64,000 bases of DNA from Nocardioides hwasunensis (GTDB lineage: Bacteria > Actinomycetota > Actinomycetes > Propionibacteriales > Nocardioidaceae): positions 496,001-560,000 of the forward strand of contig NZ_JACXYY010000001.1 in NCBI RefSeq assembly GCF_014779665.1. Reading direction: 5' to 3'. The notes beneath the pieces were generated by a model, which saw only the letters and a list, made by a program, of their open reading frames with translations, searched no databases and was not told the DNA's origin. Position numbers and translations under genes: made by a program. This document shows positions 9,501 through 18,667 of this stretch, piece by piece. Positions within the stretch are counted from its first letter, which is position 1, and each line of letters starts with the position of its first letter.

Positions 9501-10140
9501 CTGGGACAAGCTGACCCTCCTCGGCCACGAGCGCGAGATGCTCGGCCTCTACGTCTCCGACCACCCGCTGCTGGGCCTCGAGCACGTGCTCTCGCAGGGC
9601 ACCGACTGCACCATCGGACAGCTCATGCTCGACGAGGACCGACCGCACGGCTCGACGCTCACCGTCAGCGGGCTGATCACCTCGGTCTCCCGCAAGATCA
9701 CCAAGCGTGGCGACCCGTGGGCGACGATCACGCTCGAGGACCTCGACGGCGCCATCGACGTGCTGCTGTTCCCCAGCTCCTACACGCTCGCCTCGACGCT
9801 GCTCGTCGAGGACCAGATCGTGCGGATCAAGGGCCAGCTCTCGCGCGACAAGGACCAGCCCGAGCTGCGCGCCCAGGAGGTCACCGCCCCCGACCTCACC
9901 CACGGGCCCACCGGCCCGGTCGTCATCAGCCTGCCCTCCACCCGGTGCACGCCACCGGTCGTGGCCCAGCTCCGCGACGTGCTCGGCACCCACCCCGGCA
10001 TGACCGAGGTGCAGCTGCGCCTGCTGACGCGCAGCTCCACCAAGGTGCTCCGCCTCGACGACAACCTCCGGGTGAGCCCGAGCCCCGCCCTCTTCGCCGA
10101 CCTCAAGCAGCTGCTCGGCCCGGGGTGCCTGGCCGGGTGA
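6571..10140 (+). CDS. dnaE1: DNA polymerase III alpha subunit (replicative)
   Basis: Main chromosomal replicase. The 1189-residue protein has an N-terminal PHP domain (HLHVHTEYSMLDGASLLDGL, about residues 12-35), which in actinobacteria is a metal-dependent proofreading exonuclease. The palm carries catalytic Asp residues in PDFDIDFDD (about 429-437). Further on are a helix-hairpin-helix region and an OB fold (LTVSGLITSVSRKITKRGDP, about 1030-1049). Length and motifs match DnaE1, while the second, shorter dnaE at 45643 is the error-prone DnaE2. The stop overlaps the next gene's GTG. Confidence 0.97.
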   Translation: MSAGSPHTAADNFVHLHVHTEYSMLDGASLLDGLFSRTSELGMPAIAMTDHGNLHGAYDFYRKAKQHGVKPIIGIEAYITPGTQRGERRRVRWGQGDLAEEGGNDVAGGGAYTHMTMWAESTEGMHNLFRLSSRSSMEGYYFKPRMDKEILAEHSKGLIVSTGCPSGAIQTRLRLGQYDEAVREAAELQDIFGRDNVYLELMDHGIDIEKRVRDDLLRLGKEMGLPPIATNDSHYNNPEDASAHDALICVASGKRLSDTNRLKFDGGGYYIKSAAEMRELWGERFGMPEACDNTLAIAERCEVEFTESTGGYMARADVPPGETEDSWFRKEVWRGIEARYPGERLDQGVRDRVEMELAIISQKGYCGYYLVVADFINWAKDNGIRVGPGRGSGAGSIAAYALRITDLCPLEHGLFFERFLNPERPSMPDFDIDFDDARRGEVITYVSQKYGAERVAQIATFGRLKAKAAIKDAARVLDHGFAISDRITKALPADVMGKGVPLSEVFNPQHKRYNDGGEFRALHDQDPDVRTIYETALGLEGQIRNWGVHAAGVIMSSEPLIDIVPIMSRPQDGAVITQFDYPMCESLGLVKMDFLGLSNLRILEDALANIQVNRDETVVLEELPFDDRATYELMGRGDTLGVFQLDGSGMRALLRSMQPDQFADITAVSALYRPGPMGADSHNKYARRKNGREPIEPIHPALAEALEPVLGETYGLIVYQEQVMAIAQVLAGFTLGAADNLRRAMGKKKKEELDKQYAGFQAGMLERSFPQVAIDKLWEILLPFSDYAFNKSHSAAYGVITYWTAYLKANYRTEYMAALLTSVKDDKDKMAIYLNECRRMKIQVLPPDVNESHANFTPVGNDIRFGLTAVRNVGSNVVDGIAAAREEKGRYADFNDFMEKVPALVCNKRVVESLIKAGAFDDMKHKRRALVAVHETAVDQFVDLKKNEAIGQDSLFGGLSEDDAGFGVSVTIPDIDDWDKLTLLGHEREMLGLYVSDHPLLGLEHVLSQGTDCTIGQLMLDEDRPHGSTLTVSGLITSVSRKITKRGDPWATITLEDLDGAIDVLLFPSSYTLASTLLVEDQIVRIKGQLSRDKDQPELRAQEVTAPDLTHGPTGPVVISLPSTRCTPPVVAQLRDVLGTHPGMTEVQLRLLTRSSTKVLRLDDNLRVSPSPALFADLKQLLGPGCLAG

Positions 10141-10715
10141 TCGGCGTGGACGAGGCGTCGTACGACACCGGGGCGGAGCGGCCGGCGACGGAACGCCGCG
10201 GGCTGCTGCGCAGGCTCGTGCTCGTCGCCGCGATGTTCCTCCTCGCCGGGGCGCTGGGCGGCGTCCTGTGGGAGTGGCTCTGGAAGCCCCCGACCGGTCT
10301 GACCTACCAGGGCACGTGGTTCCTCGAGCCCGCCGGTCCCGACGTCTCCTTCGAGGGCGTCGCGCTGTTCGTGGTCATCGCGTTCCCCCTCGGCCTGCTG
10401 CTCGCGGTGCTCGCCGGGGTGTGGAGCCGTCACGAGGTCGCCACCACGCTGACGGTGCTGGTCGCGGCCTCGGCGGCGGGTGTCCTGATGTACGCCGTCG
10501 GCCACGCGCTCGGTCCGACCGACCCGCAGACGCTGGCCGCGGCCAAGCCCGACTACACCACTCTGCCCGCCGACATCGGGTTGAGCGCTCCCGACCGAGG
10601 ACAGTCCGCCTGGCTCTCGACCGCGCTCCTCGCCCTGCCCTCGGGCGCGATGACCGGTCTGGTCGGCACCTATCTCTTCGGAAGTCGAGGATTCACCGGG
10701 CGCCGCCGTGGGTAG
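10137..10715 (+). CDS. Membrane protein, DUF2567-like
   Basis: A 192-residue protein with about four membrane segments: residues 23-45, 80-102, 107-130 and a last one near 165-185. The motif GALGGVLWEWLWKPPTG, followed by a short extracytoplasmic region, resembles a small actinobacterial membrane family that I would place near DUF2567. Role unknown. The GTG at 10137 overlaps the dnaE1 stop by three bases, so it is probably co-translated; GTG 10146 is an alternative start. Confidence 0.6.
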   Translation: MIGVDEASYDTGAERPATERRGLLRRLVLVAAMFLLAGALGGVLWEWLWKPPTGLTYQGTWFLEPAGPDVSFEGVALFVVIAFPLGLLLAVLAGVWSRHEVATTLTVLVAASAAGVLMYAVGHALGPTDPQTLAAAKPDYTTLPADIGLSAPDRGQSAWLSTALLALPSGAMTGLVGTYLFGSRGFTGRRRG

Positions 10716-10780
10716 GCTGACCGCGACCAGTTCTGGGCGTCCCGGCCATCCGGGGCGCGTGATGTGGGGGAGCAGATCTC

Positions 10781-12559
10781 ATGAGCACGACACCACCGGG
10801 CGGCCCGGGCAACACACCTGAGCACTCTGGGGAGTACTCCCCGGAGTACCTCGACTCGTCGGGGCCGGCGACCACCGCCCCCGCCAACGACAACAAGAAG
10901 CGCCTGATCGCGCTCGGTGCCATCGTCGCCGGCGGTGCGATCGTGGCAGGCGGCGCCTGGGCGGCCACCAGCTTCTTCGCCACCGGCTCCCAGCCCGCCG
11001 AGGCGCTCCCGGGCTCGACGATCGCCTACGCCAGCGTCGACCTCGACCCGAGCGGCGGCCAGAAGATCGAGGCCATCAAGACGCTGCGCAAGTTCCCCGG
11101 CTTCACCGACAAGGTCAACCTCGACACCGACGACGACCTGCGCGAGCGGATGTTCGAGGAGATCACCAAGTCCGGTGAGTGCGAGGGTCTCGACTACGCC
11201 GACGACGTGAAGCCGTGGCTCGGGTCGCGCGCCGCGATCGCCGCCGTCGACCTCGGCGAGGACGAGCCCACCGCCGTCGGAGTCGTGCAGGTGACCGACT
11301 CGGGGAAGGCCGACGAGGGCATGGCCAAGCTCGTCGAGACCTGCGGCGGCAGCACCGGCGCCGAGGACGGCTCCGGTGACGACGCGGCTGGCGGCACCGG
11401 GGGATGGGTCGTCGACGGCGACTGGATGGTCATCGCCGAGACCGAGGACGTCGCCCAGAAGGTCGTCGACGCCACCGACGACGGGACGCTCGCCGCGGAC
11501 TCGGCCTTCGGCCAGTGGACCGGCGAGGCGGGCGACGACGGGTTCATGTCCTTCTACGTCGCCAAGGGCGCCGCGAAGTACCTCGAGGACGCGGCCGGCA
11601 TGGGCTCCATGCTCGGTGTCCCCTCGCCGCTCGGTGCCGCTCCCGGCAGCACCGGTTTCGACGAGAACTGCATCACCGAGGCCACCACGCCCGAGGAGAT
11701 GGAGAAGTGCTTCGACGAGTCGGCGGACGACTCCACCGGCGGCACCGGCTCCGAGGAGCTCCCGGCGGAGGTCCAGCAGATGATCAACGACTTCGACGGT
11801 GCGGCGGCCACGGTCCGCTTCAACGACGGCGCGGTCGAGGTCGAGTACGCGATGAGCAACTACCAGTCCGACTTCACCAAGTTCCTCAGCAGCGAGGAGG
11901 GCGTCGACATGGTCTCCGACCTGCCGGAGGACACCATCGCCGCCTTCGGCTTCTCGCTCAGCAAGGGCTGGGCCCAGGGCATGCTCGACTACGTGAAGAC
12001 GATCGTCCCCGACGAGGCCGCCACGATCGACGACCAGCTCGCGCAGTTCGAGAGCGAGACCGGGCTGGCCTTCCCCGAGGACGTGGAGACGTTGCTCGGT
12101 GAGGGTGTCACCGTGTCGGTCGGCAGCGGCATCGACCCCGACGCGATCGCCAACGGCGGTCCCGGCGAGATCCCGGTCGGCATCAAGATCAAGGGCGACG
12201 CTGACGAGATCCAGGCGGTGCTCGACAAGATCAGCGCGCTCGCAGGCCCCGAGGCCGAGCAGTACCTCCAGGTCACCGAGGGCGACGGCTATGCCGTGCT
12301 GGCCCTGCAGGACTCCTACCGCGACACGCTCGAGAGCGACAGCGGTCTCGGCAGCAGCGACCTCTACTCGAAGGTGATCGACGACGACGCGCAGACCGTG
12401 CTGTTCGTCAACTTCGACGCCGACGACGACTGGCTGGTCCGGCTCAGCAAGGACGAGCCCGAGATCAGCGAGAACCTCGCCCCCCTGTCGGCCTTCGGCG
12501 TGAGTGGATGGGTGGACGACGACGTCGTCCACGGCATGCTCAAGCTGACGACCAACTGA
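10781..12559 (+). CDS. DUF3352-like membrane-anchored protein
   Basis: A 592-residue protein: a proline/glutamate-rich cytoplasmic N terminus, one membrane helix (about residues 43-67, LIALGAIVAGGAIVAGGAWA) and a large acidic extracytoplasmic domain. Features such as ALPGSTIAYASVDLDPSGGQ just after the membrane helix and a FGFSLSKGWAQGML stretch fit the DUF3352 family found in actinobacteria. Function unknown. The ATG has a GGGGGAG sequence upstream. It is convergent with ybaK, with 11 bases between the stops. Confidence 0.65.
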   Translation: MSTTPPGGPGNTPEHSGEYSPEYLDSSGPATTAPANDNKKRLIALGAIVAGGAIVAGGAWAATSFFATGSQPAEALPGSTIAYASVDLDPSGGQKIEAIKTLRKFPGFTDKVNLDTDDDLRERMFEEITKSGECEGLDYADDVKPWLGSRAAIAAVDLGEDEPTAVGVVQVTDSGKADEGMAKLVETCGGSTGAEDGSGDDAAGGTGGWVVDGDWMVIAETEDVAQKVVDATDDGTLAADSAFGQWTGEAGDDGFMSFYVAKGAAKYLEDAAGMGSMLGVPSPLGAAPGSTGFDENCITEATTPEEMEKCFDESADDSTGGTGSEELPAEVQQMINDFDGAAATVRFNDGAVEVEYAMSNYQSDFTKFLSSEEGVDMVSDLPEDTIAAFGFSLSKGWAQGMLDYVKTIVPDEAATIDDQLAQFESETGLAFPEDVETLLGEGVTVSVGSGIDPDAIANGGPGEIPVGIKIKGDADEIQAVLDKISALAGPEAEQYLQVTEGDGYAVLALQDSYRDTLESDSGLGSSDLYSKVIDDDAQTVLFVNFDADDDWLVRLSKDEPEISENLAPLSAFGVSGWVDDDVVHGMLKLTTN

Positions 12560-12570
12560 CCCAGGGCTGG

Positions 12571-13068
12571 TCAGCCCGTGCGACCGATGGTGGCGGTCAC
12601 CGCTCCGGTGACCGCCACCAGGTCGTGGGGGGAGAGCTCGAGGTCGAAGCCGCGCCGCCCACCCGAGACGAGGATCGCCGGGTGGTCCATCGCCGATGCG
12701 TCCAGGACGGTCGGGTGCCGGCGCTTCTGCCCGATCGGCGAGATCCCGCCGGCGACGTAGCCGGTGGCACGCTGCGCCGCGGAGACGTCGGCCATCACGG
12801 CCTTGCTCCCGCCCAGCGCGCGAGCGAGGGCCTTGAGGTCGAGCTGCCCCGAGACCGGGACGATCCCGACGACGAGTGAGCCGTCGAGGGAGGCCATCAA
12901 CGTCTTGAACACCGTCGCGGGGTCCGCCCCGAGAGCCTCGGCCGCCTCCAGTCCGTACGACGTCGCGCGCGGGTCGTGCTCGTAGGCGCGCGCCTCGAAG
13001 GCGATGCCCGCGGCCGTGAGCGCCAGCGTGGCCGGCGTACCGCCGCCGGGGCGTGGCTTCTTCGCCAT
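12571..13068 (-). CDS. ybaK: YbaK-type aminoacyl-tRNA deacylase
   Basis: Family that hydrolyses mischarged Cys-tRNA(Pro). The 165-residue protein shows the YbaK fold: EAAEALGADPATVFKTLMAS with the conserved Lys of the active site, LVVGIVPVSGQLDLKALA, GYVAGGISPIGQKRRHPTVL and GRRGFDLELSPHDL. The ATG at 13068 begins the usual MAKKxxPGGGTPA N terminus. It lies 10 bases after the LON-domain gene on the same strand and is likely co-transcribed with it. Confidence 0.93.
   Translation of the reverse strand: MAKKPRPGGGTPATLALTAAGIAFEARAYEHDPRATSYGLEAAEALGADPATVFKTLMASLDGSLVVGIVPVSGQLDLKALARALGGSKAVMADVSAAQRATGYVAGGISPIGQKRRHPTVLDASAMDHPAILVSGGRRGFDLELSPHDLVAVTGAVTATIGRTG
12588..12620. terminator. 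Perfect 15-bp hairpin at the convergent gene ends
   Basis: The arms 12588-12602 and 12606-12620 pair perfectly around a 3-base loop (CTC). The hairpin lies inside the last codons of ybaK, 28 bases past the DUF3352 stop. It has no T run, yet its strength and place suggest that it blocks read-through between the two convergent genes. Confidence 0.5.
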
Positions 13069-13078
13069 GCTCGTCAGG

Positions 13079-13744
13079 TCAGTTCGGGGACCAGGCCGTG
13101 CGCGCCACCTGGGTGGCCGGCAACGACGGGATGACGTTGATCGCCCGCAGCTCCTCGGTGAGCAGGCGGGTGACCAGGGTGAGCCGCTCGGTGGCGTCCT
13201 CGGCCTCGAGCAACGACTGCCGCTCGGCCATCGGCAGCGGGGTCAGCGCCGAGAGCGTCCAGGCGAGGTAGTCGGGGTCGCGGGGCAGCGTGCCGCTGAA
13301 CGGATCGCCCTGGAGCTGGGCCATCGCCGCGCGGAACGCGGTGAACGTCGAGCGCGCGCGGTCGAGCACCTCGCTGGGCACCTCGACCTCGGGCTCGCTC
13401 ATCACCGCGACGACGCCTTGGGGGAACTCGTCCCCGCGGCTCATCTGCTCCAGCTTCAACCGGTCGCGCGCGACGGCGACGATGTCGAAGGTGCCGTCGT
13501 CGCGGCGGTCCACCTCGGTGAGCTGCAGGACGCAGCCGACCCGGTAGACCGACTGGGCGCCGTGGTCACCGACCTCGTAGCCCTCACGGATGGCGACGGT
13601 GCCGAACACCCTCGCCGCCGGGTCGTCGACGGTCAGCAGGTGCCGGACGAGCATCCGGTAGCGGTCCTCGAAGACGTGGAGCGGCAGGCTCATCCCCGGG
13701 AACACCACGGTGTTCAGCGGGAACATCGGCAGCGGGTCGCTCAC
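13079..13744 (-). CDS. LON substrate-binding domain protein
   Basis: A 221-residue stand-alone LON N-terminal (PUA-like) domain without the AAA or protease parts. The N terminus, PLPMFPLNTVVFPGMSLPLH, then VFEDRYRMLVRHLL, is diagnostic. Such proteins are common in actinobacteria; their partner is unknown. The GTG start lies exactly six bases after a TAGTGT -10, so the mRNA is probably leaderless. ybaK follows. Confidence 0.88.
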   Translation of the reverse strand: MSDPLPMFPLNTVVFPGMSLPLHVFEDRYRMLVRHLLTVDDPAARVFGTVAIREGYEVGDHGAQSVYRVGCVLQLTEVDRRDDGTFDIVAVARDRLKLEQMSRGDEFPQGVVAVMSEPEVEVPSEVLDRARSTFTAFRAAMAQLQGDPFSGTLPRDPDYLAWTLSALTPLPMAERQSLLEAEDATERLTLVTRLLTEELRAINVIPSLPATQVARTAWSPN

Positions 13745-13750
13745 GCTTCG

Positions 13751-13756
13751 ACACTA
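13751..13756 (-). promoter_or_regulatory. Leaderless -10 of the LON-domain gene
   Basis: On the minus strand TAGTGT ends six bases before the GTG at 13744, which places the transcription start at the start codon. Confidence 0.5.
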
Positions 13757-13809
13757 GCCCGGCGTGTCCACCATGGGCCCGCGAGGGCGGGCCGACCCGC
13801 CGGGGAACC

Positions 13810-13815
13810 TAGAAT
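13810..13815 (+). promoter_or_regulatory. Leaderless -10 of hisD
   Basis: TAGAAT is followed by six bases and the hisD ATG, the spacing expected when transcription begins at the start codon. No Shine-Dalgarno is present, which agrees. Confidence 0.6.
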
Positions 13816-13821
13816 CGGGAC

Positions 13822-15144
13822 ATGTCCCTGATCCGTCGCATCGACCTGAGGGGCGCCGACCAGGCGTCCGTCGACTACCGCACGAGCGTGCCTCGAGCCG
13901 AGTTCGACGTCGAGGCCGCCACGCATCAGGTCCAGCCGATCATCCACGCCGTGCGCACCCGCGGGGTCGAGGCGATCGCGGAGTTCTCCGCTCAGTTCGA
14001 CGGGGTCGACAGCAACGACATCGCCGTGCCGCGTGCGGCCATCGCGGAGGCGCTGGAGACCCTCGACCCGGCGGTCCGAGCAGGCCTGGAGGAGTCCATC
14101 CGCCGGCTCCGTGCGACGTCGGAGGTCGAGCTCGAGCACGACGTCACGAGCGAGGTCGCGCCCGGCGCGGTCGTGACGCACCGCAAGGTGCCCATCGACC
14201 GGGTCGGGCTCTACGTCCCCGGCGGGCTCGCTCCGCTCGTCAGCAGCGTGGTGATGAACGTCGTCCCCGCACAGGTCGCCGGCGTCCGCTCGATCGCGCT
14301 CGCGAGCCCGCCGCAGAAGAACAGCGGTGGTCTGCCCGAGCCCACGATCCTGGCCGCCTGCGCCCTCCTGGGCGTCGACGAGGTGTACGCGGTCGGCGGC
14401 GCGCAGGCGATCGCCATGTTCGCCTACGGTGCCGGTCCGTGCGAGCGGGTCGACCTGGTCACGGGGCCGGGCAACATCTACGTCGCCGCCGCCAAGCGGC
14501 TGCTGCGCGGCGTGGTCGGCATCGACTCCGAGGCCGGCCCGACCGAGATCGCGATCCTGGCCGACGACAGTGCCGACGCCGCGTTCGTCGCTGCCGACCT
14601 GATCAGCCAGGCCGAGCACGACCCGATGGCGGCCTCCGTGCTGGTCACCGACTCCCTCGAGCTGGCCGACGCGGTCGACGCCGAGCTCGACAAGCAGGTC
14701 TTCGCCACCCGCCACACCGAGCGCATCAGCACCGCGCTGGGAGGACGTCAGTCCGCCATCGTGCTGGTCGACGGCATGGACCAGGGCCTCGACGTGGTCA
14801 ACGCCTACGCCGCCGAGCACCTCGAGATCCACACGCGCGACGCGCGGGCCCACGCCGCCCGGATCCGCAACGCCGGCGCGATCTTCGTCGGCCCGTGGGC
14901 GCCGGTCTCCCTCGGCGACTACTGCGCCGGGTCCAACCACGTGCTGCCCACCGCCGGCTGCGCGTGCCACTCCAGCGGGCTGTCCGTGCGCGCCTTCACC
15001 AGGTCGGTGCACGTCATCGACTACTCCCAGGCCGCCCTCGCCGAGGTCGCCGACCACGTGGTCACCCTGGCCGAGGCCGAGGACCTGCCCGGGCACGGAC
15101 AGGCCGTCTCGGTGCGCCTCGACTCCGACCGGTCGCAGCGGTGA
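13822..15144 (+). CDS. hisD: Histidinol dehydrogenase
   Basis: Zinc enzyme for the last two steps of histidine synthesis (L-histidinol to L-histidine, NAD-dependent). The 440-residue protein shows the family stretches [49 protein letters not shown] (a zinc and substrate region) and the C-terminal AGSNHVLPT. It leads the hisD-C-B-H operon; its stop overlaps hisC by three bases (GTGA). Confidence 0.97.
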   Translation: MSLIRRIDLRGADQASVDYRTSVPRAEFDVEAATHQVQPIIHAVRTRGVEAIAEFSAQFDGVDSNDIAVPRAAIAEALETLDPAVRAGLEESIRRLRATSEVELEHDVTSEVAPGAVVTHRKVPIDRVGLYVPGGLAPLVSSVVMNVVPAQVAGVRSIALASPPQKNSGGLPEPTILAACALLGVDEVYAVGGAQAIAMFAYGAGPCERVDLVTGPGNIYVAAAKRLLRGVVGIDSEAGPTEIAILADDSADAAFVAADLISQAEHDPMAASVLVTDSLELADAVDAELDKQVFATRHTERISTALGGRQSAIVLVDGMDQGLDVVNAYAAEHLEIHTRDARAHAARIRNAGAIFVGPWAPVSLGDYCAGSNHVLPTAGCACHSSGLSVRAFTRSVHVIDYSQAALAEVADHVVTLAEAEDLPGHGQAVSVRLDSDRSQR

Positions 15145-16277
15145 GCGGCGCGTTCCCACCCCTGCGCGAGGAGCTGCGGGGGATCGAGCCCTATGGCGCG
15201 CCTCAGCTCGACGTGCCGGTGCAGCTCAACGTCAACGAGAATCCCTACGGCCCCTCTCCCGAGGCGGCCGCCGACATCGCGCGTGCCGTCGGTGAGGCCG
15301 CCGTGTCGCTGAACCGCTATCCGGACCGGGAGTTCGTCGCGCTGCGCGCGGCCCTGGCGACGTACCTCAACAGCTCCGGCGGTTCGGCGATCGTCCCGGA
15401 GATGGTGTGGGCGGCCAACGGCTCCAACGAGGTCATGCTGCAGCTGCTGCAGGCCTTCGGCGGTCCCGGTCGCGTGGCGCTGTCGTTCGCCCCGACGTAC
15501 TCGATGTATCCCGAGTACGCCCGCGACACCCTCACCGAGTGGGTCGCCGGGCACCGTGCCGAGGACTTCTCGCTCGACCTCGACGCTGCAGGTGACCTGG
15601 TGCTCGAGAAGCAGCCGTCGGTGGTGCTGCTCCCGAGCCCCAACAACCCGACCGGCACCGCGCTGCCGCCGGAGGCGGTCTCCATGCTGTGCGAGGCCGC
15701 GGCGTCCTACGAGCCGGGCGGTGTCGTCGTGGTCGACGAGGCCTACGGCGAGTTCCGCCGTGCCGGGACGCCGAGTGCGCTCGAGCTGCTGGCGGTCCAC
15801 CGCAACCTGGTGGTGACCCGCACGATGAGCAAGGCCTTCGCCCTCGCCGGTGCGCGGGTCGGCTACCTCGCCGCCGATCCCGCGATCTGCGACGCGATCC
15901 GCGTCGTCCGGCTGCCCTACCACCTCTCGGCCGTCACCCAGGCGACCGCGCTGGCCGCGCTGCGGCACGCGCCGGAGCTGCTCGGCAGGGTCGACGACCT
16001 GCGAGTCGAGCGCGACGCGACCGTGGTGTGGCTGCGTGAGCAGGGGTTCGAGGTCGCCGACTCCGACGCCAACTTCGTGCTGTTCGGCCGGTTCGCCGAC
16101 CGGCACGCGGTGTGGCGGGGGCTGGTCGACCGCGGCGTGCTGATCCGCGAGACCGGCCCTGACGGGTGGCTGCGCGTGTCCATCGGCACGGCCGGGGAGA
16201 TGGCAGCATTCAGGCAGGCACTGCTGGAGACGGTCCGGCAGACGACTGATCAGACGAGCACGAGGGACACCGCATGA
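15141..16277 (+). CDS. hisC: Histidinol-phosphate aminotransferase
   Basis: PLP-dependent enzyme converting imidazole acetol phosphate to histidinol phosphate. The 378-residue protein has [12 protein letters not shown] near the N terminus, [21 protein letters not shown] and the PLP lysine in [16 protein letters not shown] (Lys231). The GTG start overlaps the hisD stop, and the stop overlaps the hisB ATG, so the operon is translationally coupled. Confidence 0.96.
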   Translation: MSGAFPPLREELRGIEPYGAPQLDVPVQLNVNENPYGPSPEAAADIARAVGEAAVSLNRYPDREFVALRAALATYLNSSGGSAIVPEMVWAANGSNEVMLQLLQAFGGPGRVALSFAPTYSMYPEYARDTLTEWVAGHRAEDFSLDLDAAGDLVLEKQPSVVLLPSPNNPTGTALPPEAVSMLCEAAASYEPGGVVVVDEAYGEFRRAGTPSALELLAVHRNLVVTRTMSKAFALAGARVGYLAADPAICDAIRVVRLPYHLSAVTQATALAALRHAPELLGRVDDLRVERDATVVWLREQGFEVADSDANFVLFGRFADRHAVWRGLVDRGVLIRETGPDGWLRVSIGTAGEMAAFRQALLETVRQTTDQTSTRDTA

Positions 16278-16882
16278 GCCGCACCGCGAAGATCGAGCGC
16301 ACGACCAAGGAGTCGCAGGTCGCCGTCGAGGTCGACCTCGACGGGACCGGCCGCTCCGAGGTGTCCACCGGCGTCGGGTTCTACGACCACATGCTCGACG
16401 CGTTCGCGCGCCACTCGCTGGTCGACCTCGTCGTGCGCACCGAGGGCGACACGCACATCGACGCGCACCACTCGGTCGAGGACACCGCGATCGTGCTCGG
16501 CCAGGCGCTGCGGCAGGCGCTGGGCGACAAGTCCGGCATCCGCCGCTTCGGCGATGCGACCGTGCCGCTCGACGAGGCGCTGGTGCAGGCCGTGGTCGAC
16601 GTGTCCGGCCGGCCCTACTGCGTGCACACCGGTGAGCCGGAGGGCCAGGTCTACGCCGCCATCGGTGGCTCCGGTGTTCCCTACATGGGGTCGCTCACCC
16701 AGCACGTCTTCGAGTCGATCGCCCAGCACGGTCACTTCGGGCTCCACGTCCGCGTGCTCGCCGGGCGCGACCCGCACCACATCGTCGAGACCCAGTACAA
16801 GGCGTTCGCCCGCGCCTTCCGCGACGCCGTCGCGATCGACCCGCGCGAGACGGGTGTGCCGTCCACCAAGGGTGCTCTGTGA
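16274..16882 (+). CDS. hisB: Imidazoleglycerol-phosphate dehydratase
   Basis: Manganese enzyme of histidine synthesis. The 202-residue protein has both metal-binding histidine motifs, [12 protein letters not shown] and [17 protein letters not shown], and the second-half counterparts [17 protein letters not shown] and [17 protein letters not shown]. It is the monofunctional form without a phosphatase domain, as usual in actinobacteria. It overlaps hisC (ATGA) and hisH (GTGA). Confidence 0.97.
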   Translation: MSRTAKIERTTKESQVAVEVDLDGTGRSEVSTGVGFYDHMLDAFARHSLVDLVVRTEGDTHIDAHHSVEDTAIVLGQALRQALGDKSGIRRFGDATVPLDEALVQAVVDVSGRPYCVHTGEPEGQVYAAIGGSGVPYMGSLTQHVFESIAQHGHFGLHVRVLAGRDPHHIVETQYKAFARAFRDAVAIDPRETGVPSTKGAL

Positions 16883-17517
16883 GTGCTGAGGTCGTCGTTC
16901 TCGACTACGGCTCGGGCAACGTCCGTTCGGTCGTGCGCGCCGTCGAGCGCGCCGGCGCCTCGGTGACGCTGACCGGTGACTTCGAGACCGCGCTGGCAGC
17001 CGACGGCCTCGTCGTGCCGGGCGTGGGGGCGTACGCCGCCTGCATGGCGGGCCTGCGGGCGATCAAGGGCGAGCGGATCATCGGTCGCCGGCTGGCCGGC
17101 GGTCGTCCGGTGCTCGGCATCTGCGTCGGGATGCAGATCCTGTTCGCCGGGGGAGTCGAGCACGGCGTCGAGACCGACGGGTGCGACGAGTGGCCCGGCC
17201 TGGTCACCCGGCTCGAGGCCGACGTGGTGCCGCACATGGGCTGGAACACCGTCGAGGTGCCGGCCGGGACCCGGCTGTTCGCCGGCGCCGAGGACGAGCG
17301 CTTCTACTTCGTGCACTCCTACGCCGCTCGCAGCTGGGACCTCGTGACCAACGACCGCACCGCAGCGCCGCTGGTGACCTGGGCCGAGCACGGGGGCGAC
17401 CGGTTCGTGGCCGCCGTCGAGAACGGACCTCTGTGGGCCACCCAGTTCCACCCGGAGAAGTCCGGTGACGCCGGTGCGAAGCTGCTCGAGAACTGGGTGG
17501 CGTCACTGCGCCGCTGA
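16879..17517 (+). CDS. hisH: Imidazole glycerol phosphate synthase, glutaminase subunit
   Basis: Class I glutamine amidotransferase that feeds ammonia to HisF. In 212 residues it carries the nucleophile Cys82 in [10 protein letters not shown] and the His/Glu pair in [13 protein letters not shown] start overlaps hisB. It is the last gene of the first his block; its partner hisF is 7 kb downstream, unlike the usual contiguous hisH-hisA-hisF order. Confidence 0.97.
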   Translation: MSAEVVVLDYGSGNVRSVVRAVERAGASVTLTGDFETALAADGLVVPGVGAYAACMAGLRAIKGERIIGRRLAGGRPVLGICVGMQILFAGGVEHGVETDGCDEWPGLVTRLEADVVPHMGWNTVEVPAGTRLFAGAEDERFYFVHSYAARSWDLVTNDRTAAPLVTWAEHGGDRFVAAVENGPLWATQFHPEKSGDAGAKLLENWVASLRR

Positions 17518-17521
17518 GGTC

Positions 17522-17527
17522 TAGCGT
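17522..17527 (+). promoter_or_regulatory. Leaderless -10 of the hemerythrin gene
   Basis: TAGCGT ends six bases before the ATG at 17534 and lies just after the hisH stop, so the hemerythrin gene likely has its own leaderless promoter. Confidence 0.5.
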
Positions 17528-17533
17528 CCCGCC

Positions 17534-18166
17534 ATGAGCGAGCCGATGAGCATGAACCAGGTCATCCACGCCGCCGTGCGACGCGACGTGGCCCGCACCG
17601 AGCAGGCGCTGCGCGCCCTCGACGACGGCGACGGGGAGCGCGCCCGCCAGGTGCAGACCGCCTGGCGCAACCTGGTGCGCGAGCTGACGCACCACCACGA
17701 GGCCGAGGACACCATCGCGTGGCCGTTCCTGGCCTCACGCGGCTTCGACACCGGGCTGCTGGAGGAGATGGAGGCGGAGCACGTCGCGATGAAGAACGCC
17801 CTGACCGCGTCGTCCGCCGCGATCGACGCCGTCGTCGCCGCCCCCACCGCGACCGCCGCCGTCGCCGCGGCCGACGAGGTCGCTCGCGCGCGCGAGGTGA
17901 TCAACGGCCACCTCGACCACGAGGAGGCCGACGTCGAGGGGATCATGGGCGACCTGGAGCAGGATCCCGAGTGGAAGAAGGCGGCGGCGAAGATGCGGCC
18001 GGCCTCCCTCGTCGACGCGGCCAACGCCCTGGCCTGGATGCAGGACGGAGCCGGCGAACGTGAGCTCTCGTCGCTCCGCGCCACCATCCCCGGCCCGGTG
18101 GTCACGATCCTCACCAAGGTGGTGGCGCGTCGCTACCACCGCGAGGTCGCACCCGTTTGGCGCTAG
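17534..18166 (+). CDS. Hemerythrin HHE-domain protein
   Basis: A 210-residue four-helix protein with the di-iron ligands of the hemerythrin fold: VIHAAVRRD, THHHEAEDTIAWPFL, MEAEHVAM and GHLDHEEADVEG. Such proteins bind oxygen, nitric oxide or reactive oxygen, or sense iron. It has a short C-terminal helical extension (about residues 145-210). A second HHE protein lies at 42864. The last four bases overlap the end of the convergent downstream gene. Confidence 0.85.
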   Translation: MSEPMSMNQVIHAAVRRDVARTEQALRALDDGDGERARQVQTAWRNLVRELTHHHEAEDTIAWPFLASRGFDTGLLEEMEAEHVAMKNALTASSAAIDAVVAAPTATAAVAAADEVARAREVINGHLDHEEADVEGIMGDLEQDPEWKKAAAKMRPASLVDAANALAWMQDGAGERELSSLRATIPGPVVTILTKVVARRYHREVAPVWR

Positions 18167-18654
18167 TCGCCCTCGGCCAGCCGCTTCAGGGTCAGCAGCT
18201 GCTTGCGCGCCATCACCAGGTCGCCGACCGACAGTGCGGGCGCCAGCCACCGGTGCGTGCCGGCGACGATCTTCAGCAGCAGACGGGTGCCGTCCGCGCC
18301 GGGCTCGACGGCGTACGTCATGTGGGCGCCCATGATGCGTGCGGTCAGCTCCCGCGCGGGGACCACCGCGACCACCTCACCCTGGTCGCGGCCGAACGCC
18401 CGCGTGAACGCGTCGCCGACCTGCGGCTCCTGGACGTCACGCAGCTCCTGCGGGGAGCGGCGTCCGAGGTTGTCGACGAGGTCGTAGGAGTACGGCGCCA
18501 GGCGCACCTGCCGCACGCGTGCCCAGACCCGCGTCGGCTCGGCGTGCACGGTGACGCCACGCCATGCCTGCAGCGTCGGCTCCGGCGCGAGGTCGTCGCA
18601 CCCGTAGCGTCGCCGGACCTCTTCGTCCGTGACACCCCACCGGTCGCCGATCAT
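18163..18654 (-). CDS. DUF2867/SRPBCC-like protein
   Basis: A 163-residue soluble protein with the pattern VHAEPTRVWARVRQVRLAPY near residue 35, IMGAHMTYAVEP and GTRLLLKIVAGTHRWLAP. It matches the START/SRPBCC-like lipid or polyketide cyclase fold often annotated as DUF2867 or SRPBCC. No catalytic residues can be named. The ATG at 18654 follows a TAGCGT -10 by seven bases, so it is probably leaderless. Confidence 0.55.
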   Translation of the reverse strand: MIGDRWGVTDEEVRRRYGCDDLAPEPTLQAWRGVTVHAEPTRVWARVRQVRLAPYSYDLVDNLGRRSPQELRDVQEPQVGDAFTRAFGRDQGEVVAVVPARELTARIMGAHMTYAVEPGADGTRLLLKIVAGTHRWLAPALSVGDLVMARKQLLTLKRLAEGD

Positions 18655-18661
18655 GCTGGTG

Positions 18662-18667
18662 ACGCTA
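18662..18667 (-). promoter_or_regulatory. Leaderless -10 of the SRPBCC-like gene
   Basis: On the minus strand TAGCGT lies seven bases upstream of the ATG at 18654. Confidence 0.4.

Noticed and set aside
6523..9993. A very long open frame on the minus strand opposite dnaE1
   Set aside because: It is a GC-bias shadow: composition is low-complexity (Val/Leu/Gly/Arg), no domain is visible, and dnaE1 on the plus strand has all its motifs.
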